A stretch of 7,933 nt of DNA from positions 1 through 7,933 of the forward strand of contig JAKJFI010000038.1 of NCBI GenBank assembly GCA_022704985.1, written 5' to 3'. Each line of letters opens with the position of its first letter. Position 1 is the first letter of the stretch. Shown here piece after piece: positions 6,918 through 7,933 of the stretch. The notes beneath the pieces are model-generated. The model was not told where the DNA came from and did no database searches. It was given only the letters and a program-made list of their open reading frames with translations. The stretch comes from Candidatus Omnitrophota bacterium (GTDB lineage: Bacteria > Ratteibacteria > UBA8468 > B48-G9 > JAFGKM01). Position numbers and translations under genes: made by a program.

Positions 6918-7792
6918 AGATAAAAAAAACGCACTGCCTCCTCTGCGGGAGGGTGCCGGTTTACAGGTTTGCGTATGGCGATTCGGAGATTCGTTTCTGC
7001 CGTTGGTGCGGTATTGCCCTGTACGGCGTACAAGAGGATGATACCTCGGCATCCGCGGAAACCTATCACAGGAAACTGGAAGGAAGAAGGGCGAATATCT
7101 CGGCTACAAGGAAGAGGCTTTCCGGAGAGTTATGTCCGGTTGTTGACAGATACGGTAAAGGCAGTATTCTGGATGTAGGATGCGGATTTGGAGAGTTCAT
7201 AGAAGTTATGCGTGAAAGGGGATGGGATATAACCGGAGTGGAACCTTCCAAGAGCTGTTGCACGGTTCTTTATGAGAAAGGGCTTTCCTTTCATTGCGGG
7301 ACTCTCTCCGAATTTGCCGCCGTCGCGAAAGAAAAATTTGACCATATTTGTTTCTGGAACGTTCTTGACCACCTGCCCGACCCTGTGGATGATTTAAGAA
7401 AAGCGTCCCAGCTTCTTTCCGGCAAAGGCAGGATATACATAAGGATTCCGAATTTTGCGTTCCACCTGGCGGTGATGAGGATTGCCCGTATACTGCCCTG
7501 CAGGTTTTTCAAAAACGCGCCCTATGCATTCAAAAAATACAATTTTACAGCCAGGGGGGCGAAAAATATTCTTCAGGCGTCTGGTTACGGTAAAATTGTC
7601 ATACGCAATGCGGTTCCTACAAAGGGCGACCCTTACAGATACAGCAGTTTTCTTCCTTTCTCAGCCGTCAATCTCCTCAAAAGCTCGCATTATATTTTTT
7701 CGGAGTTCCTGAGAATAGCAACCTTAAACAAGATATTTGCCGGTAGTTCTCTCTTGATAACTGCCGAAGTGCACCCGAAATTTGCTGGCTGA
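6914..7792 (+). CDS. SAM-dependent class I methyltransferase with N-terminal four-Cys zinc-knuckle
   Basis: This is a cytoplasmic methyltransferase, probably modifying a sugar or glycan intermediate of the polysaccharide. The N-terminus carries two CxxC pairs (C8/C11 and C29/C32), the short putative zinc-binding knuckle often seen before this fold. The class I Rossmann core follows: motif I ILDVGCGFGEF (85-95), the acidic end of strand 2 at GVEPS (108-112), FDHICFWNVLDHLPDP (142-157) and GKGRIYIRIPN (170-180) before a helical C-terminal part. This arrangement matches the Methyltransf_23 type. The TTG start is supported by the Shine-Dalgarno at 6903 and the TTGA overlap with the previous stop. 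The next in-frame ATG would be internal to the fold. The end has tandem in-frame stops, TGA then TAA (7793-7795). An A8 run occupies codons 3-6. The substrate cannot be told from sequence; O-methylation of a sugar is a guess from context. Confidence 0.88.
   Translation: MKIKKTHCLLCGRVPVYRFAYGDSEIRFCRWCGIALYGVQEDDTSASAETYHRKLEGRRANISATRKRLSGELCPVVDRYGKGSILDVGCGFGEFIEVMRERGWDITGVEPSKSCCTVLYEKGLSFHCGTLSEFAAVAKEKFDHICFWNVLDHLPDPVDDLRKASQLLSGKGRIYIRIPNFAFHLAVMRIARILPCRFFKNAPYAFKKYNFTARGAKNILQASGYGKIVIRNAVPTKGDPYRYSSFLPFSAVNLLKSSHYIFSEFLRIATLNKIFAGSSLLITAEVHPKFAG
6922..6929 (+). repeat. Homopolymer A8 in codons 3-6 of the methyltransferase
   Basis: Eight A encode part of Ile3-Lys4-Lys5-Thr6 right after the TTG start. 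The position, within the first twenty bases of the gene, is where replication or transcription slippage would have the largest effect. No direct evidence of variation exists in a single sequence. Confidence 0.88.
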
Positions 7793-7799
7793 TAACGAC

Positions 7800-7834
7800 C
7801 TGCCGTATTATGAGGCAGTATCCTGCTTGCTTTT
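7800..7834 (+). terminator. Weak terminator-like pair of overlapping hairpins after the methyltransferase
   Basis: Hairpin A pairs CTGCC (7800-7804) with GGCAG (7814-7818) across a 9-nt loop. Hairpin B pairs AGGCAG (7813-7818) with CTGCTT (7823-7828), six pairs including one G-T, across a TATC loop, and is soon followed by TTTT (7831-7834). Both need GGCAG, so only one can form at a time. The stems are short and the U tract is poor, so this may end the operon only partly or not at all. Confidence 0.3.
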
Positions 7835-7854
7835 GTCTCCTCTGATGCTATAAT
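7827..7854 (+). promoter_or_regulatory. Putative sigma-70 promoter with extended -10 before the seventh gene
   Basis: TGCTATAAT at 7846-7854 is a perfect extended -10 (TGnTATAAT) in the gap between genes. A weak -35 candidate, TTGCTT (7827-7832, three of six bases matching TTGACA), lies 16 nt upstream. Initiation would fall at about 7860-7863, so a transcript would carry almost no leader before ATG 7864. The -35 candidate overlaps the right arm of hairpin B. Confidence 0.5.
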
Positions 7855-7863
7855 ATTGTGAAA

Positions 7864-7933
7864 ATGAAAGATGTAAATCAGAGTGAAGTGTTAATCAAGC
7901 CGGGGCGGTTCGACAGGCAATACTGGCGGGACA
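7864..7933 (+). CDS. Start of a probable ABC-2 type polysaccharide export permease (Wzm-like), cut by window edge
   Basis: Only 23 codons are present, encoding a polar start that ends in IKPGRFDRQYWRD. This resembles the N-terminus of ABC-2 permeases that export O-antigen or teichoic acid, where such a segment precedes an amphipathic helix and the first membrane segment. There is no transmembrane segment yet, so the call rests on pattern memory of a short motif. The frame is closed upstream by TGA at 7843. Two in-frame starts remain: GTG 7858 and ATG 7864. No Shine-Dalgarno is visible before either one, which fits a leaderless or nearly leaderless mRNA from the promoter at 7846-7854. If correct, the ATP-binding partner should lie just beyond the window. 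Confidence 0.5.
   Translation, partial: MKDVNQSEVLIKPGRFDRQYWRD

Noticed and set aside
6489..7052. 187-codon open frame on the - strand across the join of two genes
   Set aside because: It covers two well-supported + strand genes and its translation is rich in Arg and Pro with no recognisable motif.
1..7933. CRISPR array, tRNA, rRNA, transposon ends or defence genes
   Set aside because: I looked for regularly spaced repeats, cloverleaf sequences, terminal inverted repeats with transposase motifs and defence domains and saw none. The window is almost entirely filled by the polysaccharide genes.

Overview
The window is part of a surface or exopolysaccharide assembly operon, with every gene on the + strand. 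From left to right it holds: an outer-membrane polysaccharide export (OPX, Wza-like) protein with three SLBB domains, cut by the left edge; a Wzc-like chain-length determinant fused to a bacterial tyrosine autokinase (BY-kinase); a PHP-type phosphatase of the CpsB/YwqE family; two different multi-spanning proteins of the O-antigen ligase/polymerase (WaaL/Wzy) superfamily, the first with a C-terminal TPR-like tail; and a SAM-dependent methyltransferase with an N-terminal four-cysteine knuckle. The last 70 bases are the first codons of a seventh gene that looks like an ABC-2 polysaccharide export permease.

The first six genes are packed tightly, with gaps of 1 to 14 nt or overlaps of 4 to 11 nt. 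Two of them start at TTG codons with good Shine-Dalgarno sequences lying inside the end of the preceding gene. They therefore look like one transcript with translational coupling. The operon promoter and the OPX start lie left of the window. A short non-coding gap (7793-7863) separates the methyltransferase from gene seven. It holds two mutually exclusive small hairpins and a perfect TGnTATAAT extended -10 box placed almost on top of the next start codon, so a new transcription unit may begin there.

The organism is a diderm bacterium of middling GC content: an OPX protein with a signal peptide implies an outer membrane. An OPX protein, a one-piece Wzc-type kinase and a PHP-type (rather than Wzb-type) phosphatase occur together in Desulfobacterota, Nitrospirota, Myxococcota and related lineages. 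The window does not allow a firmer assignment.

Proposed joint working: one ligase/polymerase-family protein polymerises lipid-linked repeat units and the other may ligate the polymer or act on a second glycan. The PCP/BY-kinase sets chain length through cycles of C-terminal tyrosine phosphorylation, the PHP phosphatase resets it, and the OPX protein gives the periplasmic/outer-membrane exit. Points worth a second look are an Asn replacing the first Asp of the kinase Walker A' motif, an OPX protein without the C-terminal helix of Wza, 8-9 nt homopolymers near the start of three consecutive genes, and the promoter/hairpin gap at the right end. I see no clearly new system: this is a recognisable polysaccharide locus with unusual details.
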